From assembly GCA_018830845.1 (NCBI GenBank), contig JAHJRS010000055.1, forward strand, positions 1 through 17,616: a stretch of DNA of 17,616 nt. Direction: 5' to 3'. Shown here one piece after another: positions 8,601 to 13,721 of this stretch; the first letter of the stretch is position 1, and each line of letters opens with the position of its first letter. Made by a program: the position numbers and the translations under genes. Origin of the DNA: Nanobdellota archaeon (GTDB taxonomy: Archaea > Nanobdellota > Nanobdellia > Pacearchaeales > GW2011-AR1). The notes under the pieces were generated by a model. It saw only the letters and a list, made by a program, of their open reading frames with translations, was not told the origin of the DNA and searched no databases.

Positions 8601-8922
8601 CAGAATCAATTTGGCCTTCCTTTTTTACTGTAAGTTCAAGTTTAATAGGGGCAGCATAAGTTAAGTTTCTAAGTCTTGCCTCATAAGGCATTATGGCTGA
8701 AGTGCTTCCGTCTGCTTCAATTACAACCGGCTTTTCTACCTTAACTTTTCCAAGCTTAATCTTGAATTCCTCTTCATCCTGGTCAAGTGAGTTTGAAATT
8801 TCGTCTACAATTTCCTGCATCCTGTGTTCTATAAACTCGTTGTAAGAAATAATATTTGACTCAACAAGTGAGTGGTCTTCGAGATATTTTTTCACAACTA
8901 AATGGTTTTTGCCTTCAATCAT
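5659..8922 (-). CDS. rpoB: DNA-directed RNA polymerase subunit B (unsplit)
   Basis: This 1087-residue protein is the second-largest polymerase subunit in one piece (some euryarchaea split it into B'' and B'). It contains FCPIETPEGTEIGL (near 445), NMEDALVLNKGSLDRG (near 705), GDKFATSHGQKG (845-856), NPHGLPSRMTVG, HGRASGKVALLTRQP and a C-terminal zinc ribbon CAKC..CPEC (near 1030-1055). K847 and K855, equivalent to active-site lysines, are kept. The arginine that normally lies between them is S851 here. The segment after QSSR (R638) reads LNRGSKTQKQ rather than the common NTYQ.AM.KQ. The ATG overlaps the rpoH stop by one base (TAATG), so the two genes are translationally linked. Identity is certain; the substitutions may be typical of the lineage. 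Confidence 0.97.
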   Translation of the reverse strand: MIEGKNHLVVKKYLEDHSLVESNIISYNEFIEHRMQEIVDEISNSLDQDEEEFKIKLGKVKVEKPVVIEADGSTSAIMPYEARLRNLTYAAPIKLELTVKKEGQIDSEIVEIGKIPVMVKSKACNTSGLDKEKLIENYHDPLDPGGYFIIKGNERVMVMAEDLAENQPFIEKNSKGSLILKVFSLKGTYRIPTTIKEGRDGIFETSFSRFKDIPTIILLKALGLTKESDIAKFINRETDSMIVNLYEFVDIATEEDAMMYIAEKTNLQGTKKEILDRVKQRIDSYLFPHIGQDKNSRMKKSVTICKLIKQFLLAKEEPKLQTDKDHYSNKRVRLSGDLLTTLFKVNLGILIRDLQYSLQKSSKRKKFFSIKVLAKSTLFSHRVESAIATGSWTGERSGVTQNMDKTNYLATISQLQRVSSMLESGQENFKARTLHPTHFGRFCPIETPEGTEIGLRKNLALMSRVSTRVDLDEDKFVGYLEKSGLDKNLTEGFEVFFNGNYIGNVKNPKDFANLIKEKRRNNELPGELSINEKEGLQTILISTEPGRVLRPLIVVEKGVSRLKDEHLVNLEQGNLKWIDLIKSGIVEYIDASEEESTLIALNDKEVTPDNTHVEVDPVAFLGAVTSLVPYGNHDQSSRLNRGSKTQKQALGLYAANYLCRLDTDVSILQYPQKPLVRSFVYDTLNTYPAGQNLTVAIMTYEGYNMEDALVLNKGSLDRGVGRSFYFRPYSAIEMNYAGGLKDEITIPEKDVSGYKMESLYKSLEDDGIIYPEADIEEGEVLIGKTSPPKFLSEAREISVRTKKESSVTLRQEEKGIIESVFITVDDEGNKIVQVKTRDLRIPELGDKFATSHGQKGVVGEIVDEEDMPFTASGIKPDVMFNPHGLPSRMTVGYLLELLAGKTASLRGKVIDGTSFSGETKKDLEAQLTDLGFRYDGKETMYSGVTGKKMESKIFIGNLYYLKLKYMVANKIHGRASGKVALLTRQPIEGRARGGALRLGEMEQQALVAHGSSLLLKERYDSDKIALPICAKCGAIALEDKIRKRTICPECHSEDIEPVEVSYAFKLLVEELQGLHVNTKFDLKNKYE

Positions 8923-9128
8923 TATACAACAACCCTGTAATAAATGTTTAATTCTGATCCCTCTTTCCTTTCAACCTGAATAATATCTCCTACTTCACAT
9001 CCTTCCGGAAGTGTAACATCACTTGAAAGAATTTTTGGAAGCTGGTTTTTAGAAATATTAAATTTTGTCAAAATATCCTCGGCTTGTTTATTATTTAATC
9101 TTATATGTTTGGGTTGTAGGATATGCAT
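8922..9128 (-). CDS. rpoH: DNA-directed RNA polymerase subunit H (RPB5 C-terminal-like)
   Basis: From the ATG at 9128 this is a 68-residue protein beginning MHILQPKHIRLNNKQAEDIL. It continues with the family hallmark QLPKIL and ends IYYRVVV, the normal RpoH ending. RpoH corresponds to the C-terminal domain of eukaryotic RPB5 and sits at the jaw of the polymerase. A longer frame reaches a TTG at 9191, but the extra 21 residues do not resemble RpoH and the ATG gives the usual family length. No Shine-Dalgarno precedes the ATG. It is the first gene of the polymerase operon, as in most archaea. Confidence 0.93.
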   Translation of the reverse strand: MHILQPKHIRLNNKQAEDILTKFNISKNQLPKILSSDVTLPEGCEVGDIIQVERKEGSELNIYYRVVV

Positions 9129-9189
9129 TTGTTTTGTCGTCGTGGAGGGATTTAATTTTGCATAACCCCAGTTAGGAATTAGACAATAC

Positions 9190-9220
9190 AAAATTTATAA
9201 AAAATTAGTTTATAAATCTT
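9190..9220 (-). promoter_or_regulatory. Candidate TATA boxes for the RNA polymerase operon
   Basis: Two TTTATAAA elements lie at 9194-9201 and 9209-9216, between rpoH and the tRNA. The nearer one predicts transcription starting near 9170, about 40 bases before the rpoH ATG, so this operon would have a short leader, unlike the other leaderless-looking genes here. A T-run on the minus strand near 9201-9207 may also end the tRNA transcript. Confidence 0.4.
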
Positions 9221-9260
9221 TGCTTTTTAAAGTAGGAACATTGTTTTTGAATCCAGAAGA

Positions 9261-9335
9261 TGGCCCCGAAGGGATTTGAACCCTCGACACCCGGATTAAA
9301 AGTCCGGTGCTCTAACCAGGCTGAGCTACGGAGCC
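9261..9335 (-). tRNA. tRNA-Lys, anticodon TTT
   Basis: The minus strand folds as a complete 75-base cloverleaf. The acceptor stem is GGCTCCG with CGGGGCC (one G-T pair). The D-arm is GCTC/GAGC around AGCCTGGTTA. The anticodon stem is CCGGA/TCCGG with loop CTTTTAA, giving anticodon TTT. The T-arm is GAGGG-TTCAAAT-CCCTT and the discriminator base is A at 9261. CCA is not encoded. There is no intron. It lies just upstream of rpoH in the same direction. Its 5' end is duplicated 101 bases upstream (see the repeat entry), so its native promoter may have been displaced. Confidence 0.95.
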
Positions 9336-9436
9336 GTATTGAATTACTCAGCCTGGTTAACCAGGCCGAGCGATTTGTTTGCATTATGGTTTACGTAACT
9401 TTTCGCAAACAGGTTGCGAGTCAGGGCTACGGAGCC
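9336..9436 (-). repeat. Segment upstream of tRNA-Lys bounded by a duplicate of the tRNA 5' end, containing a D-arm palindrome
   Basis: The first 11 bases of the tRNA (GGCTCCGTAGC, 9325-9335 on minus) recur exactly at 9426-9436, 101 bases upstream. Between the copies, 9347-9370 is a 24-base near-perfect palindrome made of the D-arm sequence CTCAGCCTGGTTA and its reverse complement (one mismatched pair). The copy at 9347-9359 is a perfect 13-base inverted match to 9313-9325 inside the tRNA. A further 7-base inverted repeat (TGTTTGC/GCAAACA, 9376-9382 and 9405-9411) lies beyond. No protein or second tRNA could be read here. The layout suggests insertion with target duplication, a broken tandem tRNA copy, or an assembly artefact. 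Confidence 0.7.
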
Positions 9437-9460
9437 ATTTTTGATAATCAGAAGAGAAGT

Positions 9461-9476
9461 AATTAATTTTTAAATG
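9461..9476 (-). promoter_or_regulatory. Possible original tRNA-Lys promoter (box A)
   Basis: On the minus strand TTTAAAAATTAATTA is centred near 9468, about 32 bases before the upstream copy of the tRNA 5' end (9436) but about 130 bases before the functional tRNA. That is the expected box A distance for the upstream copy, which supports displacement of the tRNA from its promoter. It overlaps the stop codon of the 62-aa ORF. Confidence 0.35.
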
Positions 9477-9658
9477 TTTCTTGGAAAGGAATATTTGCAC
9501 TGGTCGGTGATTGTGTATGGCGGGGAGGGGGGAGCCGGGCCGGATTTTTTAATGGGATAATTTTTTACCAATTCCATCATTTTTTCAAACTCCTTCAGAT
9601 TTTTTTGTGCCTTTTTAAAATCCTTAAAATCACTCATTCTTTTTTCAAGACTTTTCAT
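9470..9658 (-). CDS. Small hypothetical protein (62 aa) downstream of thioredoxin
   Basis: I do not recognise this protein. The ATG at 9658 lies one base after the thioredoxin stop codon, so it is probably translated with it. Residues 1-35 are a highly charged likely amphipathic or coiled helix (SLEKRMSDFKDFKKAQKNLKEFEKMMELVKNY). The rest is proline-rich (SGPAPPSPPYT) with one cysteine. The proline-rich part is encoded by a strongly GC-rich tract at 9517-9544, out of keeping with the AT-rich surroundings. The single-base spacing favours a real gene, but the odd composition of the second half leaves doubt about where the true coding region ends. Confidence 0.5.
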   Translation of the reverse strand: MKSLEKRMSDFKDFKKAQKNLKEFEKMMELVKNYPIKKSGPAPPSPPYTITDQCKYSFPRNI

Positions 9659-9659
9659 T

Positions 9660-9986
9660 TTACAGATGTTTTTTTAAAATTTCCTCAAGTTCATCCTGGG
9701 TAACTGTTCCGGAAATCCTCTCAAGAATTTCCGAATTTTTTATTAGGGCAAAAGTCGGAATTGAAGTTATTTCAAACTTTTGTGCAATTTTTTGATTGTC
9801 ATCAACATTAACCTTGCCAAATTTTATTTTGTTTCCAAATTTTTCAGAAAGGTCCTCAATTATCGGACTCATCATTGTGCAGGGCATGCACCATTCAGCA
9901 AAAAAATCAATAAAAGCAAGTCTATCTTTAGTGAATTCTTCAAATTCTCCATTAGTTACTTCCGGAATTGATTCTTTCCATGTCAT
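9660..9986 (-). CDS. trxA: Thioredoxin
   Basis: This 108-residue protein has the thioredoxin fold order and the active site WCMPC (W32, C33, C36) after FIDFFAEW, plus the cis-proline segment TSIPTF (P77). Methionine replaces the usual glycine in WCGPC, as in some archaeal thioredoxins, which would shift the redox potential. It reduces protein disulfides in the cytoplasm and can supply electrons to ribonucleotide reductase. That fits the neighbouring thymidylate genes, although the true partner is unknown. The length is normal. It is divergent from thyA, and TTATAAATAAA centred near 10011 lies 25 bases before the ATG, predicting a leaderless mRNA. Confidence 0.93.
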   Translation of the reverse strand: MTWKESIPEVTNGEFEEFTKDRLAFIDFFAEWCMPCTMMSPIIEDLSEKFGNKIKFGKVNVDDNQKIAQKFEITSIPTFALIKNSEILERISGTVTQDELEEILKKHL

Positions 9987-10004
9987 TACTTTTCCAAGAA
10001 AAAT

Positions 10005-10050
10005 TTATTTATAAGATTTTATATTTAAAATTGTCAATAACCTATATAAA
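10005..10050. promoter_or_regulatory. Divergent promoters for trxA (minus) and thyA (plus)
   Basis: The 86-base gap between trxA and thyA contains TTATAAATAAA on the minus strand (10005-10015, about 25 bases before the trxA ATG) and CCTATATAAATA on the plus strand (10041-10052, about 27 bases before the thyA ATG). Both spacings fit leaderless transcription. The two boxes are about 35 bases apart, so the two polymerase complexes could compete. Confidence 0.6.
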
Positions 10051-10072
10051 TAACACAACTCTTAATAAAAAA

Positions 10073-11155
10073 ATGGAAGAGTATCATACCCTTTTAAAAG
10101 AAATTCTTGGTAAAGGTGACGTTAGTTATGAACCAAGAACTGAAGAATACATTTTGGGAATTTCAGGGTGGCAAACTAATTTTGATTTAAGAAAAGGTTT
10201 CCCCATTATAACAACAAAAGATGTCCCTGCAAGATTGCCTTTTGAAGAATTATTTTGGAAGCTTAGGGGGGAAAGGAACGTAAAAAGTTTGGTTGACAAA
10301 AATGTAAATATCTGGACGGCAAATGCTTTCGACAGATATTTGAAAAAAAATGGATTAAAAGAAAAAATTCCAAAACATACTCAAAAGTGGAATGAAGAAT
10401 TTGTAATATATACTGAAAGAATAAAAAATGATTCTGAATTTGCTAAAGTTGCCGGAGATTTAGGCCCGGTTTATGGATATAATTGGATTCATGACAAAGA
10501 CTCAGATGGTAATGAAATTGACCAGCTTCAAAATTTGTTAAAAGGAATTAAAGAAAGACCCGGTTCAAGATATCACACACTTTCAGCTTGGAATGTTTCA
10601 AAATTAAAAGAAATGGCTTTAGGTCCTTGCCCTTTCTGGCATCAGTTTAGCGTCTGGGGGAATTTTATTGACTTGCATATGGTTCAAAGAAGTAATGATA
10701 TTTTTTTAGGTAATCCTTTCAATCAGGCACAGGATTCTCTTTTATTGCATATGATTGCAAAAGAAACAGGTTATGAACCAAGAAATTTTATTTATACTAC
10801 TATAAACACTCATGCTTATTTGGGAGTCCCCCCAAGAGCAGACTTCTGGATGGATTCAGACAATGTGAAAGAATTTAAAAATAAATTTAAAAAAATTGGA
10901 AGAAGGGGGGATTATATTGAATTAAAAGAATGGTATCTCAAAACTGCGCCAATAGAATCAGAAGGAAATAAAAGAAAAGACCATATCCCTTTTATTTTGG
11001 AGCAGTTGTCAAAGGAACCAAAAGAAATTCCAAAATTGAAATTTGAAAAAGATGTTCCTTTGCTGGAAGCAATTAATCTGCCTCTTTTAGAAGTTGTTAG
11101 CCTAAAAGGTTACAATCCCCATAAATGGGATTCTAAGGCAAAAATGGCAGCATAA
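10073..11155 (+). CDS. thyA: Thymidylate synthase ThyA, long divergent form
   Basis: This 360-residue protein converts dUMP to dTMP using methylene-tetrahydrofolate. Family landmarks are R22, GFPIITTK (42-49), GDLGPVYG (128-135), SAWNV (171-175), the catalytic C186 in LGPCPFW, QRSND (205-209), FNQAQ with N216 and NTHAY (H247, Y249). The asparagine at 216 favours dUMP over dCMP. It is about 95 residues longer than E. coli ThyA, with an insert near 85-128 and a longer C-terminal third. One of the two adjacent phosphate-binding arginines (E. coli R126/R127) is Y167. The frame is open upstream, but the ATG at 10073 is chosen because the TATA box lies 27 bases before it and homology begins there. 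tmk follows after 51 bases, making a likely operon. Confidence 0.92.
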   Translation: MEEYHTLLKEILGKGDVSYEPRTEEYILGISGWQTNFDLRKGFPIITTKDVPARLPFEELFWKLRGERNVKSLVDKNVNIWTANAFDRYLKKNGLKEKIPKHTQKWNEEFVIYTERIKNDSEFAKVAGDLGPVYGYNWIHDKDSDGNEIDQLQNLLKGIKERPGSRYHTLSAWNVSKLKEMALGPCPFWHQFSVWGNFIDLHMVQRSNDIFLGNPFNQAQDSLLLHMIAKETGYEPRNFIYTTINTHAYLGVPPRADFWMDSDNVKEFKNKFKKIGRRGDYIELKEWYLKTAPIESEGNKRKDHIPFILEQLSKEPKEIPKLKFEKDVPLLEAINLPLLEVVSLKGYNPHKWDSKAKMAA

Positions 11156-11206
11156 ATATAATTTACAACATATTATTTTAAAAACAAAAAAGAGCATTAA
11201 TAAAAA

Positions 11207-11827
11207 ATGGAAAGAGGAAAACTAATTTATTATGAAGGAGGAGAAGGATGCGGAAAATCTCTTCAGTTAAAATTAATGAGGGATTATTTAGTTGGAAAAG
11301 GAATTCGAGTAATAAATACAAGGGAGCCCGGAGGAACTCCTCTATCCGAAAGAGTTAGAGACATTCTTTTGGATACAAAAAGTAAAGAGATTGAAAATTG
11401 GTCGGAAGCCCTGCTTTTCCAAACTTCCAGAGCTCTGCTTTACTATAATTTAGTCATCCCCAAACTAAAGGAGGGAATCACAGTTCAACAAGACAGGGGA
11501 AGAGACTCGTCATTGGCATATCAAGGCTATGGTAGAGGAGGAGATTTAGGGTCAATAAAAAGATTAAACAAACTCTCAACTTTTGGGTATGAACCAGATT
11601 TAGCATTCATAATTAACATCTCTCCTGAAAAAGGACTTGAAAAACAACTTAGCTCGGATAGGATGTCTATTGACGGACTTGAATTTCACAGGAGGGTAAA
11701 CAAAGGGTACTTTGAAATTGCAAAAGAAAATCCAAATAATTATATTGTTATTCCCTATATTGAAAATGGATTAGAAGAAATGCACGAAATGATGAAAATT
11801 CATGTGAATAAATTATTTAATTTCTAA
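11207..11827 (+). CDS. tmk: Thymidylate kinase
   Basis: This 206-residue protein phosphorylates dTMP to dTDP with ATP. It has the P-loop GGEGCGKS (residues 11-18), the TREPGGTPLSERVRDILL segment, the DRGRDSSLAYQG motif that binds the nucleotide (usually DRY.DSS.AYQG, so tyrosine is replaced by glycine), and a lid region with LEFHRRVNKGYFEIA. The length is normal. It follows thyA on the same strand, placing consecutive pathway steps together. Its 3' end overlaps the 3' end of the convergent P-loop kinase gene by 15 bases. Confidence 0.93.
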   Translation: MERGKLIYYEGGEGCGKSLQLKLMRDYLVGKGIRVINTREPGGTPLSERVRDILLDTKSKEIENWSEALLFQTSRALLYYNLVIPKLKEGITVQQDRGRDSSLAYQGYGRGGDLGSIKRLNKLSTFGYEPDLAFIINISPEKGLEKQLSSDRMSIDGLEFHRRVNKGYFEIAKENPNNYIVIPYIENGLEEMHEMMKIHVNKLFNF

Positions 11828-12367
11828 ATTTGCCAAAATCTTGTCAACTTTTTTTTCAAGCTCACTAATTGTTCCATTATTTTCAAGTTTAAAGTCCGCC
11901 AATTTAATGCAGTCCAGTAAGCTTTGTTTTGAAGGGTCAGTGTTTTTCATCTCTCTTTTTTCGTCTTCGATAAATTTTTCGTAGGACACAAAGTCAGAAT
12001 TAAGTTTTCTTTTTTTTATTCTGTCATACCTTTTTTCTATGTCAGCATCGACACTAAAAAGGTAAAAATTTTCTTTTTTCCTTAATGCCTGTGCTTCTCC
12101 AATAGCACGAATACTTTCTATAACCGAATCCCCCCCATAATTTTTTGCTTTTTCATAAAGTTTTTCTACAATGTAACTCGGAGAATTTTTTCTTCTGATA
12201 TTATTTCCAACGAGAACCATAGAATCCCTGTTTACGGGAAGCCCCCTTTTTTTAATCTCTTCAATTAAAAATTCCCTTACTGAATAATGAGAAAATCCTT
12301 TTTTCTTTAAAATTTCAACAACAGTTCCTTTGCCTGCTCCCAGTGTTCCGGTGATTCCTATTATCAT
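11813..12367 (-). CDS. P-loop nucleoside/nucleotide kinase-like protein
   Basis: This 184-residue protein starts MIIGITGTLGAGKGT with a Walker A loop at 7-15. It continues with an NMP-kinase-like core including SVREFLIEEIKKRG, SVIESIRAIGEAQAL and the lid-like basic run RYDRIKKRK. It resembles the dephospho-CoA kinase, adenylate kinase and archaeal UPF0200-like group. The precise substrate cannot be read. It is the last gene of the set deaminase-membrane protein-kinase. Because the deaminase is of dCMP type, a deoxynucleoside monophosphate kinase is the most attractive guess. Yeast dCMP deaminase, as I recall, carries an N-terminal P-loop-like domain, which would be a fused counterpart of this pairing. 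The ATG follows the membrane-protein stop by one base. Confidence 0.75.
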   Translation of the reverse strand: MIIGITGTLGAGKGTVVEILKKKGFSHYSVREFLIEEIKKRGLPVNRDSMVLVGNNIRRKNSPSYIVEKLYEKAKNYGGDSVIESIRAIGEAQALRKKENFYLFSVDADIEKRYDRIKKRKLNSDFVSYEKFIEDEKREMKNTDPSKQSLLDCIKLADFKLENNGTISELEKKVDKILANLEIK

Positions 12368-12368
12368 T

Positions 12369-12659
12369 TTATGAAAATTTCATTGCGTTAAAAAACACAA
12401 CAAAAAATAGTTTATACAAAAACCACACTAAAATTATCCAATATATGAATGAGGAAATTCCGAAGATAAAGGCAATTATAAGGTATACCCCTATAAATGA
12501 ATCAATCACACTCATGAAATCTCTAAACATAAATCCTTTTGCAATCAGGTAAATCGAAGACATAATCGCAAGCTGGAATGCAAAATCAATTTTGAATTGC
12601 ACAAGGGTAAGTGAAACAAGTGCAATTAAATCAAGAAACATCAAAATTATGGGAATCAT
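12369..12659 (-). CDS. Small integral membrane protein, four predicted helices
   Basis: This 96-residue protein is hydrophobic along its full length. It has likely membrane helices at about 2-22, 27-45, 48-68 and 71-90, and few charges (K23, D25, K41, R46, D47, D54, K83). I recognise no family. It sits between the deaminase and the P-loop kinase. Its ATG overlaps the deaminase stop (ATGA) and its own stop is one base before the kinase ATG, so all three are likely translated together. A membrane protein in a nucleotide-metabolism unit might be a transporter or anchor, but nothing in the sequence shows that. Confidence 0.8.
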   Translation of the reverse strand: MIPIILMFLDLIALVSLTLVQFKIDFAFQLAIMSSIYLIAKGFMFRDFMSVIDSFIGVYLIIAFIFGISSFIYWIILVWFLYKLFFVVFFNAMKFS

Positions 12660-13147
12660 TTTATTGTTTTACCCCTCATGAACTTTTTTATTTTCAAAAC
12701 TTTACCGTCCCAGAGCCTTATCTTAACCCCAACTTCCTTAAACATTGCAATACTTCTTCCCGCATGCTTTTTCCATATGTCCGGATTCTTTTCATCCCAT
12801 TTTTTATCAATTATGACTTCAGTGATTCCGGCCTGAATTATTCCCCTTGCGCAATCCATGCATGGAATTCCGTTGGTGTAAATTTTACATCCTTTAAGTG
12901 AAGTTCCGATGAGTGTTGCGTTATAGATGGCATTTCTTTCAGCATGTTCAAACCAGTAATATTTTTCGGGTTTTTCCTGTCTTGCTTTGATGTTATCATT
13001 TAATCCCCTCACAAAACTGTTATACCCTGTTGTTTTAATTTCATTGTTTGGCCCAACAACAACAGCTCCAATGTGTGTTGATTCATCTTTGCTTTTCATT
13101 GCGGCAAGATATGCCATAGACATAAAATAATCATCCCAGTTTACCAT
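12656..13147 (-). CDS. dCMP deaminase-type cytidine/deoxycytidylate deaminase
   Basis: This 163-residue zinc deaminase has HAE (H68, E70 in FEHAERNAI) and PCMDC (C96, C99), the full zinc and proton-shuttle set. The N-terminal part is DYFMSMAYLAAMKSKD followed by GAVVV. Family and length suit deamination of dCMP to dUMP, the substrate of the nearby ThyA. Related enzymes act on other cytosine compounds, so specificity is inferred from context. An in-frame TTG lies one codon upstream, but the ATG at 13147 is preferred. A TATA-like CTTAAAAAG is centred near 13172, 25 bases before it. The gene overlaps the membrane-protein gene by four bases. Confidence 0.88.
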   Translation of the reverse strand: MVNWDDYFMSMAYLAAMKSKDESTHIGAVVVGPNNEIKTTGYNSFVRGLNDNIKARQEKPEKYYWFEHAERNAIYNATLIGTSLKGCKIYTNGIPCMDCARGIIQAGITEVIIDKKWDEKNPDIWKKHAGRSIAMFKEVGVKIRLWDGKVLKIKKFMRGKTIK

Positions 13148-13168
13148 CAAATAAAATATTTTTTGTTC

Positions 13169-13177
13169 TTTTTAAGG
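13169..13177 (-). promoter_or_regulatory. Weak TATA-like box before the deaminase operon
   Basis: CTTAAAAAG on the minus strand is about 25 bases before the deaminase ATG, in the 46-base gap after the cobalamin adenosyltransferase gene. The same strand and short gap mean readthrough from upstream is equally possible. Confidence 0.35.
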
Positions 13178-13193
13178 ATAATTATTTTCAGAA

Positions 13194-13721
13194 TCAATAT
13201 TCAATTCCTTCTCTTGCAAGGATTCCTTTGTCATATGGGTGTTTTACATTTTTCAAATCGGTTACGTAATCCGCTTTTTCTTTTACCGAATCTGGAAAAT
13301 CACGACCGGTTAATATTAATTCCGTGTTTTTTGGCTTGTCACGAATTAAATCGAAAATTAATTGTTCAGAGATAATTTTCCAGTTCAATCCCGGGCCAGC
13401 TTCATCAATTAAAATTAAATCATATTCATTAACGTCTTTTAGAGCCCCCTCCCAGAAAACTTCAAATTCTCTTCTTAGGCTTTCAAGTTCCGACTCTTCG
13501 TAATTTTTAAAATATGGATGAAGGGGCTTAAACTGCAGGTATTTTATCCCAGAATTTTCAAAAAAGAATTGTTCTCCGGTGTCGCGTTTAAAAAGTTGGA
13601 TTATTTTCACCTTTAATCCTCTTCCAAGCGCTCGTAGGACCAATCCCATGCCTGCGGAAGTTTTTCCTTTTCCCTCCCCAGTATAAACATGAACAAGCCC
13701 AAGGGACGTTTTTTCTATCAT
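13194..13721 (-). CDS. cobO: Cob(I)alamin adenosyltransferase (CobO/BtuR type)
   Basis: This 175-residue protein transfers the adenosyl group of ATP to reduced corrinoid, giving adenosylcobalamin. It has the P-loop GEGKGKTS (15-22), ALGRGLKV (31-38), the Walker B-like LILIDEAG with D106 and E107, LTGRDFP (138-143) and the ending VKHPYDKGILAREGIEY, all typical of the family and at normal length. No other B12 genes are visible, which suggests salvage of imported corrinoid. The likely user is a B12-dependent enzyme elsewhere, such as class II ribonucleotide reductase, which would fit the neighbouring deoxynucleotide genes. Its ATG overlaps the stop of the upstream 107-aa ORF (ATGA). Confidence 0.92.
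   Translation of the reverse strand: MIEKTSLGLVHVYTGEGKGKTSAGMGLVLRALGRGLKVKIIQLFKRDTGEQFFFENSGIKYLQFKPLHPYFKNYEESELESLRREFEVFWEGALKDVNEYDLILIDEAGPGLNWKIISEQLIFDLIRDKPKNTELILTGRDFPDSVKEKADYVTDLKNVKHPYDKGILAREGIEY

Noticed and set aside
9129..9191. 21-residue N-terminal extension of RpoH from a TTG at 9191
   Set aside because: The extension does not resemble RpoH, and the ATG at 9128 gives the family's usual length and start.
9336..9436. A second tRNA or tRNA intron upstream of tRNA-Lys
   Set aside because: Only the first 11 bases match; no anticodon or T-arm follows, and the downstream tRNA is already complete without splicing.
9260..9466. 68-residue plus-strand frame across the tRNA
   Set aside because: It reads through the complement of a complete tRNA and its duplicated leader; there is no protein signature.
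9968..10072. 35-residue extension of ThyA from the ATG at 9968
   Set aside because: It overlaps the divergent trxA start and both promoters; homology and TATA spacing point to 10073.
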